Below, piece by piece: positions 15,061 to 15,207 of a DNA stretch of 15,207 bases. How positions within the stretch are numbered: the stretch's first letter is position 1; each line of letters starts with the position of its first letter. The stretch is from assembly GCA_964058805.1 (NCBI GenBank), contig CAXKVV010002050.1, positions 1 through 15,207 on the forward strand, in the 5' to 3' direction. A program made the position numbers and the translations under genes. Under the pieces are notes generated by a model, which was not told where the DNA came from, did no database searches, and worked only from the letters and a program-made list of their open reading frames with translations. Source of the stretch: Schoenoplectus triqueter. Its lineage: Eukaryota; Streptophyta; Magnoliopsida; Poales; Cyperaceae.

Positions 15061-15207
15061 CCCCCCGCGCCCGACCCCCCCGCGCCGGGGCCCGGCCCCC
15101 CCCCGCGCCGGGGCCCGGCCCCCCCCCCGCGCCGGGGCCCGGCCCCCCCCCCGCGCCGGGGCCCGGCCCCCCCCGCGCCGGGGCCCGGCCCCCCCCCGCG
15201 CCGGGGC
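15061..15207 (+). repeat. 22-24 bp GC minisatellite, running off the window
   Basis: GCGCCGGGGC starts at 15082, 15105, 15129, 15153, 15175 and 15198, giving periods of 23, 24, 24, 22 and 23 bp. Complete units are identical except for the length of the C run. The array is truncated by the window edge. C runs with matching G runs on the other strand could form i-motif or G-quadruplex structures. Such arrays are also prone to assembly error. Confidence 0.93.

Noticed and set aside
15061..15207. CRISPR-like array
   Set aside because: Units have no unique spacers; the only variation is C-run length, so it is a minisatellite in plant-like DNA.

Overview
The window looks like repeat-dense, AT-rich intergenic nuclear DNA from a flowering plant, probably a eudicot. 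The supporting signs are several families of small plant-type transposable elements, a Copia/TRIM-like LTR with a tRNA-iMet primer-binding site, G-box (CACGTG) promoter patches, intron-like splice signals, and a remnant resembling the plant wound-induced DUF3774 family. I see no intact protein-coding gene, no tRNA or rRNA, and nothing bacterial. The genus cannot be fixed from the sequence alone.

Layout. (1) 28-1634 is the left arm of a large inverted repeat. It is abutted at 1635-1855 by a minus-strand LTR/PBS fragment. (2) 1856-5347 holds two ~420 bp copies of one transposon-like repeat in opposite orientation (2240-2660 and 4507-4928), several short direct repeats and weak minus-strand coding remnants near 3030-3320. 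(3) 5348-7854 is 'unit A', a duplicated block with a fragment resembling a heavy-metal-associated domain and a Mutator-like MITE. (4) 7855-9164 is the right arm of the inverted repeat. Read forward it acts as the upstream region of (5) a decayed DUF3774-like gene at about 9290-9595. (6) 9570-10395 is a local rearrangement, R1 - copy of the arm's inner end - R2. (7) 10396-11611 is mostly single-copy, with one Cys-rich open stretch. (8) 11612-14493 is 'unit B', a diverged direct copy of unit A that later gained a hAT-type MITE and other indels. (9) 14494-15207 turns abruptly into GC-rich degenerate repeats and then a 22-24 bp GC minisatellite that runs off the window edge.

The genes do not form a pathway. 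The useful content is the rearrangement history. The Mutator-like MITE (9-bp target duplication) is at the same place in A and B, so it predates the A/B duplication. The hAT MITE (8-bp target duplication, perfect 11-bp TIRs) is only in B, and A preserves the empty site, so it came later. The third arm copy keeps a 13-bp stretch that the right arm has lost and the left arm retains. A 15-16 bp motif (CGATGTRAGCAAATG) recurs five times, at or near repeat boundaries, and marks the junctions between the blocks.
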